The notes: a model not told the origin generated them from the sequence alone. DNA of 64,000 nt from Dyadobacter sp. CY261 (GCF_021440085.1 NZ_JAKCPW010000010.1:124001-188000); one strand, 5' to 3'; shown: positions 1 to 8,450, counted from the first letter of the stretch. Translations and numbers: made by a program.

Positions 1-116
1 TTGATGGCCTCATTCGGGTTAGTATTGGTTTCTTCCAGCTGATCCTGGCAAGCCGTCAATAGCAGGCTGGCGGCAGCGATCACAAATCCTTTGGTGATAA
101 TATGGTTGGTACGCAT
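1..116 (-). CDS. SusD/RagB-like outer-membrane lipoprotein, 5' part only
   Basis: Only the first 38 or so codons lie in the window; the rest runs off the left edge. The reading starts MRTN, has a hydrophobic stretch (about residues 8-21) and a lipobox ending LTAC with the lipidated Cys near residue 23. An acidic, Asn-rich segment containing TNTNPNEA follows. The family start of SusD-like surface glycan or peptide binders is a lipobox followed by such a segment. The start codon is 13 bp downstream of the SusC gene on the same strand, the usual susC-susD order. The partner therefore supports the call more than the short protein does. Substrate unknown. Confidence 0.7.
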   Translation of the reverse strand, partial: MRTNHIITKGFVIAAASLLLTACQDQLEETNTNPNEAI

Positions 117-129
117 GTAGTTGGGTCAA

Positions 130-3100
130 TTAAAAGCCTATTGAAATGTTGAATCCATAAGAAGCGGTCGTCGGCAGCTGCAACGATTCCAGTCCCTGGC
201 CGGTATTGCCGGTATTGAATGCCGTTTCAGGATCGATATTGTCCGCTTTCTTTTGCAGGAACGCCAGGTTACGTCCATACAGCGCGAACACGAGGCTTTG
301 CAGTTTGTATTTCGAAATAAAGGATTGCGGAACCACATAACCCAGCTTCACCTCGCGCAGTTTGATGAATGAAGCGTCGAACACGCTCGCTTCGTTAATA
401 CCAGCGCTGTTGCTGTAAACCGCTTTGTAGTAGCGCTCTGCAGGGACAATTACGGAGTTTGGCCTTCCGTCCGTGGCCACGCCCCGGGCAATGATACCAT
501 CGTCATATACAACCGCACCTGTGGGAGCGGCCGTCGCATTTGCAACTTGTACGGCCACACCAGCCTTGTTGTTGCCCGGGTAATAGTAGGTCAAACCACC
601 ATGGTCGGCATCGCGGCCCTGCAAGGTCGATTTCAACACGCCGGTATAGCGGCCGGTGGCATTGGTAGCGGAGTAAATCGAGCCGCCTTGTTTGGTATCG
701 ATCAGCACGCTCAGGTTGAACCCTTTAAATGTGAAAGAGTTACTCACTCCACCCATCCATTTAGGCGTGTAATGTCCCAGCACTTGCTGACTCGGATCTC
801 TGGTAGGGAGCCCGTTGACACCGATGATCTGCTCTCCCGCCTCATTACGAGCGAATGCCGAACCGAATATCGCACCGTAACCGAGACCCTTGCTCGCGTA
901 AACCGTCACACCGTTGGTACCGAGTTTGTAGTCGTTCAGGAAGCCCTCGTCATCCAGTTCCACCACCTTGCTGCGGTTTCTTGAGAAATTGATCCCGATA
1001 TCCCATTTAAAGCCCGATTCTGTTTCGATCGGCTTCACATTCAGCATGGCTTCGATACCGCGGTTGTTGATATGGCCCGCATTCAGGAGTTTTTGCTTGT
1101 AACCCGTCGATGGGCTTACATCCGCACGTAGGATCTGGTTATAACTGTCTGTATTATAATAACTCACATCCAATCTCACGCGGTTACGGAACAATGCCAC
1201 ATCCGCACCGATCTCCGTCGACTGCGTGATTTCCGGCTTCAAATTTTCGCTCAGCAATACGTCCGAAACAGTCAGCAAAGGCGCAGCGCCGAATGGCTGG
1301 TTGAATGGGTAGGTGTTTACGAGCTGGTAAGGATCCGTGTCTTTACCCACCTCTGCCCATCCACCACGCAGTTTGGCATAGGTAAGTACATTGCTTTTGA
1401 TATTGAATGCATCGGTCAGCACAAAACTCGCATTCACCGAAGGATAGAAATAGGAATTGTTGCCGGTAGGCAAGGTCGACGACCAGTCGTTCCGCGCCGT
1501 GAGGTTCAGGAACAAATAGTTGCGAAAACCGACCTGCGCCGAACTGAATGCACTGTAAACCTTTTGCTTACGAAGCACATTGTACGACACCAGCGGGTCA
1601 CGCGAGTTATTCAGCGTGTAAAGGTCCGCTACTGCAAGGCGGGGAGCCTGCTGGTAGTTTTGCTCGTTGAAATTGCTGCGGAGGTTACCACCAACAAGCC
1701 AGTCGACTTCGAAATCCGGCGTTACATTCTTGTGGAAATTGAAGTTAAAATCGGTATTGTTCTCATTTACAACGTAGCTATCCTCGGTGTAGGAGCCGTA
1801 GGGTGTTCCGTTGGTGCCGTAAGCGACTTTGAACTTGCGTTTGTCATTATAGTAATCATTACCCGTTCGCACATTGGCAGTGAGCCAGTCGGTAATTTTG
1901 TAGTTCAAATTCACATTGCCAAAAAAGCGGTCGCGGCGCTGCTGAGCAGTATTTTCGTATTGCAACAGGTAAGGATTGCTATAATAGCTGTGGTTCCAGT
2001 TGTAATCAAAACCGCCTTTGTTGTAGTCTTTCAACAACTCGGTATCCACCTGGCGGCCAAACCACAGGAATTGCAGCATCACGCTGCTTCCGCGGCCTGA
2101 CGTTCCGGGGAGGTTATCGGAGCTGTTTCTAGCAAAGTTTGCGCTGGTCGATAAGGTCAGCTTGTCGTTCAACCGGTAGGTGGTATTTACCCCGAAGGTA
2201 TTTTTGGAAATATCCGTATTGGGGATCACGCCGGTTTGCTTGCTGTTGTTGAATGAAAACCGGTAATCCAGTTTATCGTTTGAACCGGCGACAGAGATAC
2301 CCGCCGTGCGCGTGTGACCCGTTTCGAAGAAGTTTTTCACATTATCAGGATGCGCAACGAAAGGTGCAGGCTGGCCGTTCGAGAAAAATTGAGGGATCAG
2401 TCGGCCGTCCATTCTTGGCCCCCAGCTTTCATCGGTAGCGTCGTTCACACCACCGCCTTTTCCGTTGACATAAGAGAATGCCCCGCCCGTTCCCTGACCA
2501 AATACATTCTGATATTCAGGCAGTACCAGCAGTTTTTCCGACGAATAACCGAAGTTTACATTCACGCCCAGGCCGCGCTGCGCGCCTTTTCCGCTTTTGG
2601 TTTTGATCAAAATGACCCCGTTGGAAGCGCGTGAACCATATAGTGCAGCTGCATTGGGACCTTTCAAGACGCTGATCGACTCGATGTCGTTCGGGTTAAT
2701 GTCGGCGATGGCATTTGCAAAGTCGCGCGAGCCGTTCGCGCCGGCACCCAGCTGCGAGTTATCGACCGGGATACCATCCACGACAAACAGTGGCTGATTA
2801 TTACCCGCTATCGACGTTTCGCCCCGGATCACGATCCGCGACGAGCCCATCCCGCCCTGGCTATTGGTAATGTTCACGCCCGCGATCTTGCCCGATAATG
2901 CATTCACCAGGTTACCCTCGCGCGCCTCGGCCACATCTTTGGTTTGCAGTTCCTGCACGGCATAACCCAGCGATTTCTTTTCCTTGGCGATACCCAAAGC
3001 GGTAACGACTACTTCCTGTAAAATCGTCTCTTCACTTTCAAGCTGCACGTCGAGCTTACCGTCGCGGGGGACGGGTAGTTCAATGGATTTCAAACCGATA

Positions 3101-3324
3101 AACGAGAATTTCAATGTGGAACCGGCGTCTGCATCGATGGCGTAAACGCCTTCGCCGTTCGTAGTGGCACCTTTGGAAGTGCCTTTGATGAGAACCGTCA
3201 CGCCGGGCAGCGTTTCGCCTTTGGTGGAGGTTACCTTGCCGGTAACCTGGATCGTTTGTGCCCGCACCGGTTGCAGCCAGGTGGCACTGAACAGGAGGAA
3301 AATCAATACTAAATTTCTTCTCAT
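130..3324 (-). CDS. SusC/RagA family TonB-dependent outer-membrane transporter
   Basis: This 1064-residue protein has a signal peptide (about 1-22, ending VRAQ), then a carboxypeptidase-regulatory-like beta domain (about 25-100, with the GVTVLIKGTSKGATTN core). A TonB-box-like segment QEVVVTALG and the plug domain (LSGKIAGVNIT, VVDGIPVDN, SIEVLKGP-like SISVLKGPNAAALYG) follow. The remainder is a long beta-barrel ending in SIGF. SusC proteins import oligomers across the outer membrane using TonB energy, with a SusD lid. The SusD-like gene follows directly on the same strand. There is no substrate clue, because the enzymes of this locus lie outside the window. It differs clearly from the second SusC at 26840-29869. 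Confidence 0.93.
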   Translation of the reverse strand: MRRNLVLIFLLFSATWLQPVRAQTIQVTGKVTSTKGETLPGVTVLIKGTSKGATTNGEGVYAIDADAGSTLKFSFIGLKSIELPVPRDGKLDVQLESEETILQEVVVTALGIAKEKKSLGYAVQELQTKDVAEAREGNLVNALSGKIAGVNITNSQGGMGSSRIVIRGETSIAGNNQPLFVVDGIPVDNSQLGAGANGSRDFANAIADINPNDIESISVLKGPNAAALYGSRASNGVILIKTKSGKGAQRGLGVNVNFGYSSEKLLVLPEYQNVFGQGTGGAFSYVNGKGGGVNDATDESWGPRMDGRLIPQFFSNGQPAPFVAHPDNVKNFFETGHTRTAGISVAGSNDKLDYRFSFNNSKQTGVIPNTDISKNTFGVNTTYRLNDKLTLSTSANFARNSSDNLPGTSGRGSSVMLQFLWFGRQVDTELLKDYNKGGFDYNWNHSYYSNPYLLQYENTAQQRRDRFFGNVNLNYKITDWLTANVRTGNDYYNDKRKFKVAYGTNGTPYGSYTEDSYVVNENNTDFNFNFHKNVTPDFEVDWLVGGNLRSNFNEQNYQQAPRLAVADLYTLNNSRDPLVSYNVLRKQKVYSAFSSAQVGFRNYLFLNLTARNDWSSTLPTGNNSYFYPSVNASFVLTDAFNIKSNVLTYAKLRGGWAEVGKDTDPYQLVNTYPFNQPFGAAPLLTVSDVLLSENLKPEITQSTEIGADVALFRNRVRLDVSYYNTDSYNQILRADVSPSTGYKQKLLNAGHINNRGIEAMLNVKPIETESGFKWDIGINFSRNRSKVVELDDEGFLNDYKLGTNGVTVYASKGLGYGAIFGSAFARNEAGEQIIGVNGLPTRDPSQQVLGHYTPKWMGGVSNSFTFKGFNLSVLIDTKQGGSIYSATNATGRYTGVLKSTLQGRDADHGGLTYYYPGNNKAGVAVQVANATAAPTGAVVYDDGIIARGVATDGRPNSVIVPAERYYKAVYSNSAGINEASVFDASFIKLREVKLGYVVPQSFISKYKLQSLVFALYGRNLAFLQKKADNIDPETAFNTGNTGQGLESLQLPTTASYGFNISIGF

Positions 3325-3455
3325 GATGTGAATTTGAAGTTAGGGGACTATTTAAGTGTTTGTGATTCAGTTTTTTACTATACTTATTTTATAGATTTAA
3401 TATACAATTTAATACAACAGAACACATTGTGACATCAATGCAAATGTCCGGCAGG

Positions 3456-4634
3456 TTACGCCCAACTAGCAATGCTTTTCCACGCTTTGGTGGTAGCAAT
3501 TGTAGGGTCGGACTCATAGATCCTGACGATGGCGTCGACCACCTGGTCGAGCTCTTCAAATGTGTTGAATTTGCTGAATGAGAACCTTACATTCTCTTTA
3601 TCCGCCTCGCACGCAAGCGCCTGTATCACATGCGATGCACCTCCGCCAGAGCAAGCGCTTCCGCCCGAAACCGCAATACCGATCTGATCCAGTTTGGTGA
3701 CGATACTTCCCGTGCTTAGACAGGGAAATGACACATTCAACACATTTGCGACGCTGTTTTCGATCGATTTACTTTCGCCATTGTAACAAATGCCCTCGAT
3801 ACCGCTGATCGCCAGCTTGGAAATCAGGTATTGTTTCAGTTTACTGACCTTCGAGTGGCTCGCTTCCAGCGTCCGGTACGATACTTCCAGCGCTTTTGCC
3901 AAGCCTACGATCCCCACGATATTCTCAGTCCCGCCCCGTTGGCCGCGCTCCTGCCCTCCTCCGTAAATCAGCGGTTTCAGGTGGTGTTTTTTATTGATAT
4001 AAATAAATCCTGCACCCTTGGGCCCGTGAAACTTGTGCGCGGAGCCTACCAGGAAATCGATGTCGCCCGCCTGCAAATCGATCCTGACTTTGCCGATCGT
4101 CTGGGTGGTATCTGTAAAAAATATGGCATTGTAGCGCTGTGCCAGCACACTGATCGCATGAATGTCGGTGAGGTTCCCGATCTCGTTGTTGCCGTGCATG
4201 AGCGCAATTAGCGTACGTGGGTTGGCACGCAGGAGGTTTTCGAGGTGATAGAGATCGACATTTCCGCGCTCGTCGAGTTTTACAAAACTCGTTTCAATAT
4301 CGCCCTCTTTTTCGTGGTGATTCAGCGTTTGCAGCACCGCCTTGTGTTCAATACGGCTTGTGATGACGTGGTTGAGTTCGTACGCCTGAATAGCGCCGGT
4401 CAGTGCCTGATTAATGCCTTCGGTAGCACCGGCTGTAAAGTAAATCTCCTCCGGCGAAGCACCCAGCAGGCCAGCTACTGTGCGGCGCGCATTGTCGACA
4501 GCCTCTTTTACTTTTCTTCCGGCGCCGTGTGCAGAAGAAGGATTAGCATAATGTGTAGTCAGAAAAGGCAGAATCGCCTCGATCACTTCCGGGCCCAATG
4601 CTGTCGTAGCTGCATTATCCAGATAAATTTCCAT
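3456..4634 (-). CDS. Cysteine desulfurase (class V aminotransferase fold, NifS/IscS type)
   Basis: PLP enzyme that removes sulfur from L-cysteine, giving alanine and a protein persulfide for Fe-S clusters or thio-cofactors. The chosen start gives MEIYLDNAATT, the canonical family N-terminus, and 392 residues; an in-frame ATG 84 bp upstream would add a non-conserved tail. The PLP lysine is in SAHKFHGPKG (about K201). The catalytic cysteine is in VSGGSACSGG (about C328). The loop around the cysteine is short, as in group I/NifS-like enzymes. It stands alone: the next gene on this strand is a SusC. Upstream are a SAM-I-like riboswitch and a promoter with a dyad shared by sulfatase operons, so control by sulfur status is likely. 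Whether it serves Fe-S assembly or cysteine catabolism cannot be told from sequence. Confidence 0.92.
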   Translation of the reverse strand: MEIYLDNAATTALGPEVIEAILPFLTTHYANPSSAHGAGRKVKEAVDNARRTVAGLLGASPEEIYFTAGATEGINQALTGAIQAYELNHVITSRIEHKAVLQTLNHHEKEGDIETSFVKLDERGNVDLYHLENLLRANPRTLIALMHGNNEIGNLTDIHAISVLAQRYNAIFFTDTTQTIGKVRIDLQAGDIDFLVGSAHKFHGPKGAGFIYINKKHHLKPLIYGGGQERGQRGGTENIVGIVGLAKALEVSYRTLEASHSKVSKLKQYLISKLAISGIEGICYNGESKSIENSVANVLNVSFPCLSTGSIVTKLDQIGIAVSGGSACSGGGASHVIQALACEADKENVRFSFSKFNTFEELDQVVDAIVRIYESDPTIATTKAWKSIASWA

Positions 4635-4746
4635 GTGCCGCTGGTTTATTTGGTCAAGTTTGTCGATGGCACCGCACAAGTCTTCCATGGCCTGAGAACG
4701 CAGGGATGCATTGTGCAATACCGGGTTACCACTGTGGTTGGATTCT

Positions 4747-4844
4747 TAGATTTATCAATAGAATTAGGTTGGGGCACCTTGACGAGTCACAGGTTGCCAG
4801 AAGATCTTAGAGCCTAACCTCTCCCTTCGTTCTCGATAAATCTA
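4747..4844 (-). promoter_or_regulatory. SAM-I-like riboswitch upstream of cysteine desulfurase
   Basis: On the minus strand the outer helix P1 is a perfect 10-bp pairing: TAGATTTATC (4835-4844) with GATAAATCTA (4747-4756). Inside it is GAAG...CTTC with an AGAG/CTCT inner stem. The segment GGCAACC, an 11-nt spacer and AAGGTGCC follow, the hallmark P3 element of the S-box. The P2 loop TTAGG can pair with CCTAA downstream of P3, as in the SAM-I pseudoknot. P2 deviates from the commonest S-box core (no plain GAUGAAACCC), so it may be a variant. SAM-I aptamers usually reduce expression when S-adenosylmethionine is abundant. Confidence 0.72.
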
Positions 4845-4888
4845 CTAATTCGATAGACAAAGATTGATAAAAGATTTTAAGAATGCAA
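4841..4888 (-). promoter_or_regulatory. Promoter of cysteine desulfurase with overlapping dyad operator
   Basis: In minus-strand sense: TTG at 4888-4886, 20 bp, AATCTTTG at 4865-4858 (Bacteroidota -7 type, TAnnTTTG), then the imperfect dyad TCTATCGAATTAGTAGA at 4857-4841. The riboswitch starts immediately after, which fits a transcription start inside the dyad. The same layout and spacing recur at 30113-30160 and 35922-35969. A repressor covering the start site is inferred, perhaps a sulfur-responsive regulator; none is encoded in this window. Confidence 0.6.
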
Positions 4889-4890
4889 AA

Positions 4891-4983
4891 AACGAGGACG
4901 TTTTTTACCTTCGAAATTTGAACGAGGGCGTTTTTTTGATATTTTTACTCTCGTCTTTGAAACGCAGGTAACAAACGCCCTCA
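4891..4983 (+). promoter_or_regulatory. Repeat-rich control region upstream of fic
   Basis: AACGAGGACGTTTTTT (4891-4906) recurs as AACGAGGGCGTTTTTT (4921-4936), a direct repeat with 30-bp period. GAGGGCGTTT (4924-4933) is also an exact inverted match of AAACGCCCTC (4973-4982), eight bases before the fic start. Such a set of half-sites next to one gene suggests an operator, perhaps for autoregulation by the C-terminal winged helix of the Fic protein (inference). A related element lies at 6982-7046. Confidence 0.45.
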
Positions 4984-4990
4984 TTGCTTT

Positions 4991-6073
4991 ATGAAATACA
5001 ATCCTGCAAAACCGTACAATAATCTGCCTGATTTGCCTCCAAAAGGCGATATAGAGACAAAAGCTATTCTCAAAAAAGTCATATCAGCCAGCCGGGCGTT
5101 GTCGGAACTGAAAGGGGCGATCACCAACCTGCCTAACCTGCTGCTCTTTATCGACACCATCAATTTGCAGGAAGCGCAGGCCAGTTCGGCGATTGAAAAC
5201 ATCATTACCACCCAGGATGTGCTTTTCCAGGCATCCATTGTAAAAAAGAGTTTTGAAGACGCGCCCACAAAGGAAGTAATCCATTATATGGACGCATTAT
5301 GGTACGGATTCCAGGAAATCCGGAAAAGGCCGGTACTGACGACCAACCTTTTCACTGCCATTATGCAGATCATTAAGGAAAATCAATCGGGCATTCGGAA
5401 CATCCCGGACACTCAACTCAAAAACCCGGCAACCGGTCAAGTGATCTACACGCCACCGGATAGTGAAGAATTAATCAGAGAAAAGCTGGCGGCGCTCGAA
5501 AACTTCATCAATATCGACGACCACCTCGACCCGCTGATCAAGCTGGCGATGATCCATTACCAATTCGAGGCCATTCACCCATTTTTTGACGGCAACGGGC
5601 GGACTGGCAGGATTATACTTCTGCTGTACCTGAAACAATGCGGGTTGCTGGACATGCCGACATTGTACCTGAGCAGTTATATTCTAAAAAACAGAACCGC
5701 CTATTATCTCAATCTTCGAAATGTCACTGAAAAAGGCGACTGGGAAAGCTGGATTCTGTACATGCTCGATATGATAGAAATCACCTCACACGACAGCCGC
5801 ACGAGGATCGAACAAATAGCCGCATTAATGAAAGAAACAGGCGAAGAAATTCAGAAAAGGTTGCCGAAAATCTACTCCAAAGACTTGCTGGAAGTACTTT
5901 TCCGGTTGCCCTACACCAAAAGAAGCGTGCTTGAAGCAGCTGGATTGGGGAATATCAAAACGGTCGGAAACTATTTGAAAAGTTTGGAAGAGCACAATTT
6001 CCTCCAAAGTGTGACGGTTGGAAAAGAAAAGCTTTATCTCAACTTCCGTCTTATGAATGCCCTGAAAAATTAA
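4991..6073 (+). CDS. Fic family protein, class II (N-terminal inhibitory helix)
   Basis: Fic enzymes transfer AMP, or another nucleotide or phosphate moiety, onto hydroxyl side chains of target proteins. The 360-residue protein has a Fic_N region, the inhibitory motif SSAIEN (65-70, fitting [S/T]xxxE[G/N]) and the complete catalytic motif HPFFDGNGRTGR (196-207). Its C-terminal part (about 290-350) looks like a winged helix, with the RSVLEAAGLGNIKTVGNYLK segment. The N-terminal position of the inhibitory helix makes it class II, normally self-inhibited. The ATG start follows the repeat region by seven bases. A HEPN-domain gene lies downstream. It could be a stand-alone regulator or part of a stress or toxin module; the target is unknown. 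Confidence 0.9.
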   Translation: MKYNPAKPYNNLPDLPPKGDIETKAILKKVISASRALSELKGAITNLPNLLLFIDTINLQEAQASSAIENIITTQDVLFQASIVKKSFEDAPTKEVIHYMDALWYGFQEIRKRPVLTTNLFTAIMQIIKENQSGIRNIPDTQLKNPATGQVIYTPPDSEELIREKLAALENFINIDDHLDPLIKLAMIHYQFEAIHPFFDGNGRTGRIILLLYLKQCGLLDMPTLYLSSYILKNRTAYYLNLRNVTEKGDWESWILYMLDMIEITSHDSRTRIEQIAALMKETGEEIQKRLPKIYSKDLLEVLFRLPYTKRSVLEAAGLGNIKTVGNYLKSLEEHNFLQSVTVGKEKLYLNFRLMNALKN

Positions 6074-6210
6074 GTTTACCTCTGCTAGTGCTTACTACCG
6101 GTCGCACATCGACGTGGCCACTTTGATCATCTATTTCTTCTTCCGACCAAGACAAAGCTTAGTTTGCAGCCAAATCACTGATTCGTGCATTCTAAAAAAT
6201 ATCCAGGGCT

Positions 6211-6630
6211 TTGGCAACGGCATCCATATTAAAAGCATTGGCGCTCGAACGATTGCAGGAAGCCGAATGCCTCATCGCAAACGACCATGTTGGTGGAGCG
6301 TACTATATTGGAGGGTATGCGATCGAGTTGGCCCTTAAAGCCGTCGTTTGCAAAAAACTCACCGTTGAAATGTTTGAGAAAGAGGAAGTGCCTAGGCATA
6401 TCGCCAAGTCTTTCATGATTCACGACCTATCGGATCTCATAATTCTAGCTGGAATAGCTAACGAACTCGAAACGAAATGTCGGGCTGATGATGCTTTTCA
6501 AATATGTTGGTCCGTAGTATCGGACTGGTCTGAGCAACGCAGATATGAAGTGGCATGTCAGGCAGAGAAGGCAAAACTTTTCGTATTTTCAATAAAAATT
6601 ATAATACAATGGCTGCAAAAGAATTGGTAG
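6211..6630 (+). CDS. HEPN-domain protein, probable TTG start
   Basis: About 139 residues. The segment GGAYYIGGYAIELALKAVVCKK (within about 28-50) and the later MIHDLSDLI are typical of small all-alpha HEPN proteins, many of which pair with toxin-antitoxin or nucleotidyltransferase partners. No Rx4-6H RNase motif is visible, so nuclease activity is doubtful. No in-frame ATG exists between the upstream stop (6193-6195) and the conserved core, so translation must begin at TTG 6211 or TTG 6238. The alternative is that the 5' end has decayed. The next gene starts 22 bp before this one ends, which suggests a two-gene unit. Confidence 0.68.
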   Translation: MATASILKALALERLQEAECLIANDHVGGAYYIGGYAIELALKAVVCKKLTVEMFEKEEVPRHIAKSFMIHDLSDLIILAGIANELETKCRADDAFQICWSVVSDWSEQRRYEVACQAEKAKLFVFSIKIIIQWLQKNW

Positions 6631-6971
6631 CGACGCTTACCAAAGTGTTTCAAGAGGCAAGGAAAGATGGTTTGATTGTAAACGCGATCGGACTCGCCCC
6701 CGCCCATCATGGAATGATGAAAGGCCGATTTGTCCTAGGTGTAAGTGCCCCATCCCTCTCGGGAATACATAAATATGATAAAATGGAGATCATCATAAAA
6801 CTTCTTTGGTCAAAACTTGCAATCAACGAGCGCGGAATGATAGAACGGGTTCGGGTTTTCGATAACTTGGAGGTTCTCGATGACCGTAAATACAACGATT
6901 TTGAAGATTACCCATACGAAGGGTATGTCGGCATTCAACGAAAACTGCCCCAACTGTATCAAGTCGAATAA
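6609..6971 (+). CDS. Hypothetical protein, partner of HEPN gene
   Basis: 120 residues from the ATG at 6609 (MAAKELVATL). A longer reading from 6555 would add 18 residues lying wholly within the HEPN gene. The 22-bp overlap with the HEPN gene suggests coupled translation. The protein is mixed alpha/beta with no signal peptide or membrane segment. It has a conspicuous acidic and aromatic C-terminal part (DRKYNDFEDYPYEGYVGIQ). The nucleotidyltransferase signature expected of a MNT partner (GSxARG...DxD) is absent, so it is not a classical HEPN/MNT pair. Family not recognised. Confidence 0.6.
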   Translation: MAAKELVATLTKVFQEARKDGLIVNAIGLAPAHHGMMKGRFVLGVSAPSLSGIHKYDKMEIIIKLLWSKLAINERGMIERVRVFDNLEVLDDRKYNDFEDYPYEGYVGIQRKLPQLYQVE

Positions 6972-6981
6972 GACTTGTATG

Positions 6982-7046
6982 AACGAGAGCATTTTTCAGA
7001 CTTTTCGACCTGGTTTTAAAAACGCAGGTAATCTTACCCTCGCTTA
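6982..7046. repeat. Imperfect copy of the fic upstream element
   Basis: AACGAGAGCATTTTT (from 6982), then AACGCAGGTAA (7021-7031) and ACCCTCGCTT (7037-7046), follow the same order and nearly the same spacing as AACGAGGGCGTTTTT, AACGCAGGTAA and GCCCTCATT at 4921-4985. Identity is about two thirds by eye, highest over AAACGCAGGTA. The two copies bracket the fic-HEPN-unknown cassette. Confidence 0.4.
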
Positions 7047-8450
7047 CTTAACCTCTTTTTTTAACTCTTCATAACGGTTCCGCAGCTTTTCCAACTTAGC
7101 CTTCTCGGAAGGCCGCTTTACCAAATTCACCGTCTCATGCGGATCCTTCGAAGTATCGTAAAGCTCCTCGTATGCATGCTCGATGTAAAGCATGTATTTC
7201 AAATCCTTGCTCACAACACCTTCAACCTTCGGTAAGCGCGGACTGCCCAGATAGGTATGTTCATAAAAGAAATCTTTGCGGACTGGAAGTTTCCTTTGCT
7301 CTGCCGAGATCAGGTCGTAACCCTGCATAGTTGCCGGCACAGGTAAGCCTGCGAGAGAAAGAATGGTCGGCGCAATATCGATATTCAATGCAAGTTGCGA
7401 CGATACACTGCTTTGGAGACGTTTCGGCAACGCCCCGCCGGAAATGATCAGCGGCACCCGGATCGACTCTTCATAACCGAACCATTTTCCTTGCAACCCG
7501 TGCTCCCCAAGCGAAAATCCATTGTCTCCCATAAAAATAATGATGGTGTTCTGGTCTATTTGCAAGTCTTTGAGTTGTGCTATCAGGTTCCCCACCACTT
7601 CATCGACGCCGGAAATAAGGCGGTAATAATCGCGCGTGGTTTGCTGCCGTAGCTCCGGAGTGGAAAGAAGCGGCTTCCAGCGATCGCGACCGATGTTTTG
7701 AGCCGTCCGGAAAAAGGCAGGAAGGCTATCCCAATACTGAGGTGCCGCCGTCATGGGATCCGGAATTTTTACATCTTCATACAAAGACTTGAAACGCTCC
7801 TGAACAGGATATTGAGGCGGGTTCCCATCGAGTTCGTGAGGTGCTTTGAAACTTACAGAAAGGCAAAAAGGCGTCTCTTTGCCTGCAAAACGGCCGAGGA
7901 ATTGCGTTATATCTTTTGCCACACTGTCGGTGTGGTGAATGACCTGCCCGCTTTGATTGACAAGTTCATAAGGTGGCTGACCTTCCTTCTTTGCAGCCCA
8001 GTAATCAAAAAGTGTATCGGGCTGATTTTTAACCCCAACACCAAATTTTCCTATAAAACCGATCTTATAACCAGCTTTTTTCAGCAATGCCGGATAGGTA
8101 TTTGCCAGAGCAGCGGGTTTGAAATCCACATTAAAATCGTTGATCCCGTGCCTGGACATGTATTGACCACTCAGGAGACTGGCGCGACTCACCATACAAA
8201 TGGCTGTGGTGACATGGGCGTTTTCAAATAAGATTCCCCGCTGTGCCAACGCATCCAGGTGCGGTGTGTGAATGATCTTATTTCCCATTACGCCCAGTGC
8301 GTCCCACCGGTGGTCGTCGGTGAGAAGGAAGATGATATTAGGTCGCTTGGGGACTTGTCCGGCGGCAATCGCGCTGCATAAGGTAAATATCCCTAGAAAA
8401 TAGATGATGCCGTTTAAAATAGCGCGCTGTTTTAGTTCAAATAGCCACAT
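7044..8450 (-). CDS. S1-family sulfatase with non-consensus active site (CMVSR)
   Basis: 468-residue secreted sulfatase, which hydrolyses sulfate esters using a formylglycine made from the active-site Cys. A hydrophobic N-terminal segment (about 12-31) precedes the fold. Metal ligands lie in LLTDDHRWD (about D45/D46) and FMGDNGFSLGEHG. The maturation motif is C85-M-V-S-R, then ASLLSGQY. The usual proline (or alanine) of CxPSR or CxAxR is valine, so recognition by the formylglycine-generating enzyme is uncertain. It is separated from the main sulfatase block by the convergent FG-GAP gene and has its own upstream region. Substrate cannot be assigned. Confidence 0.9.
   Translation of the reverse strand: MWLFELKQRAILNGIIYFLGIFTLCSAIAAGQVPKRPNIIFLLTDDHRWDALGVMGNKIIHTPHLDALAQRGILFENAHVTTAICMVSRASLLSGQYMSRHGINDFNVDFKPAALANTYPALLKKAGYKIGFIGKFGVGVKNQPDTLFDYWAAKKEGQPPYELVNQSGQVIHHTDSVAKDITQFLGRFAGKETPFCLSVSFKAPHELDGNPPQYPVQERFKSLYEDVKIPDPMTAAPQYWDSLPAFFRTAQNIGRDRWKPLLSTPELRQQTTRDYYRLISGVDEVVGNLIAQLKDLQIDQNTIIIFMGDNGFSLGEHGLQGKWFGYEESIRVPLIISGGALPKRLQSSVSSQLALNIDIAPTILSLAGLPVPATMQGYDLISAEQRKLPVRKDFFYEHTYLGSPRLPKVEGVVSKDLKYMLYIEHAYEELYDTSKDPHETVNLVKRPSEKAKLEKLRNRYEELKKEVK

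Noticed and set aside
1564..2100. Plus-strand open frames across the first SusC
   Set aside because: They are antisense shadows of the SusC barrel, lack family features and show no start-site context.
4921..7046. Transposon or integrase-borne island around fic
   Set aside because: Repeats bracket the cassette, but no transposase, integrase, tRNA target or exact target duplication is visible, so only a bracketed module is reported.
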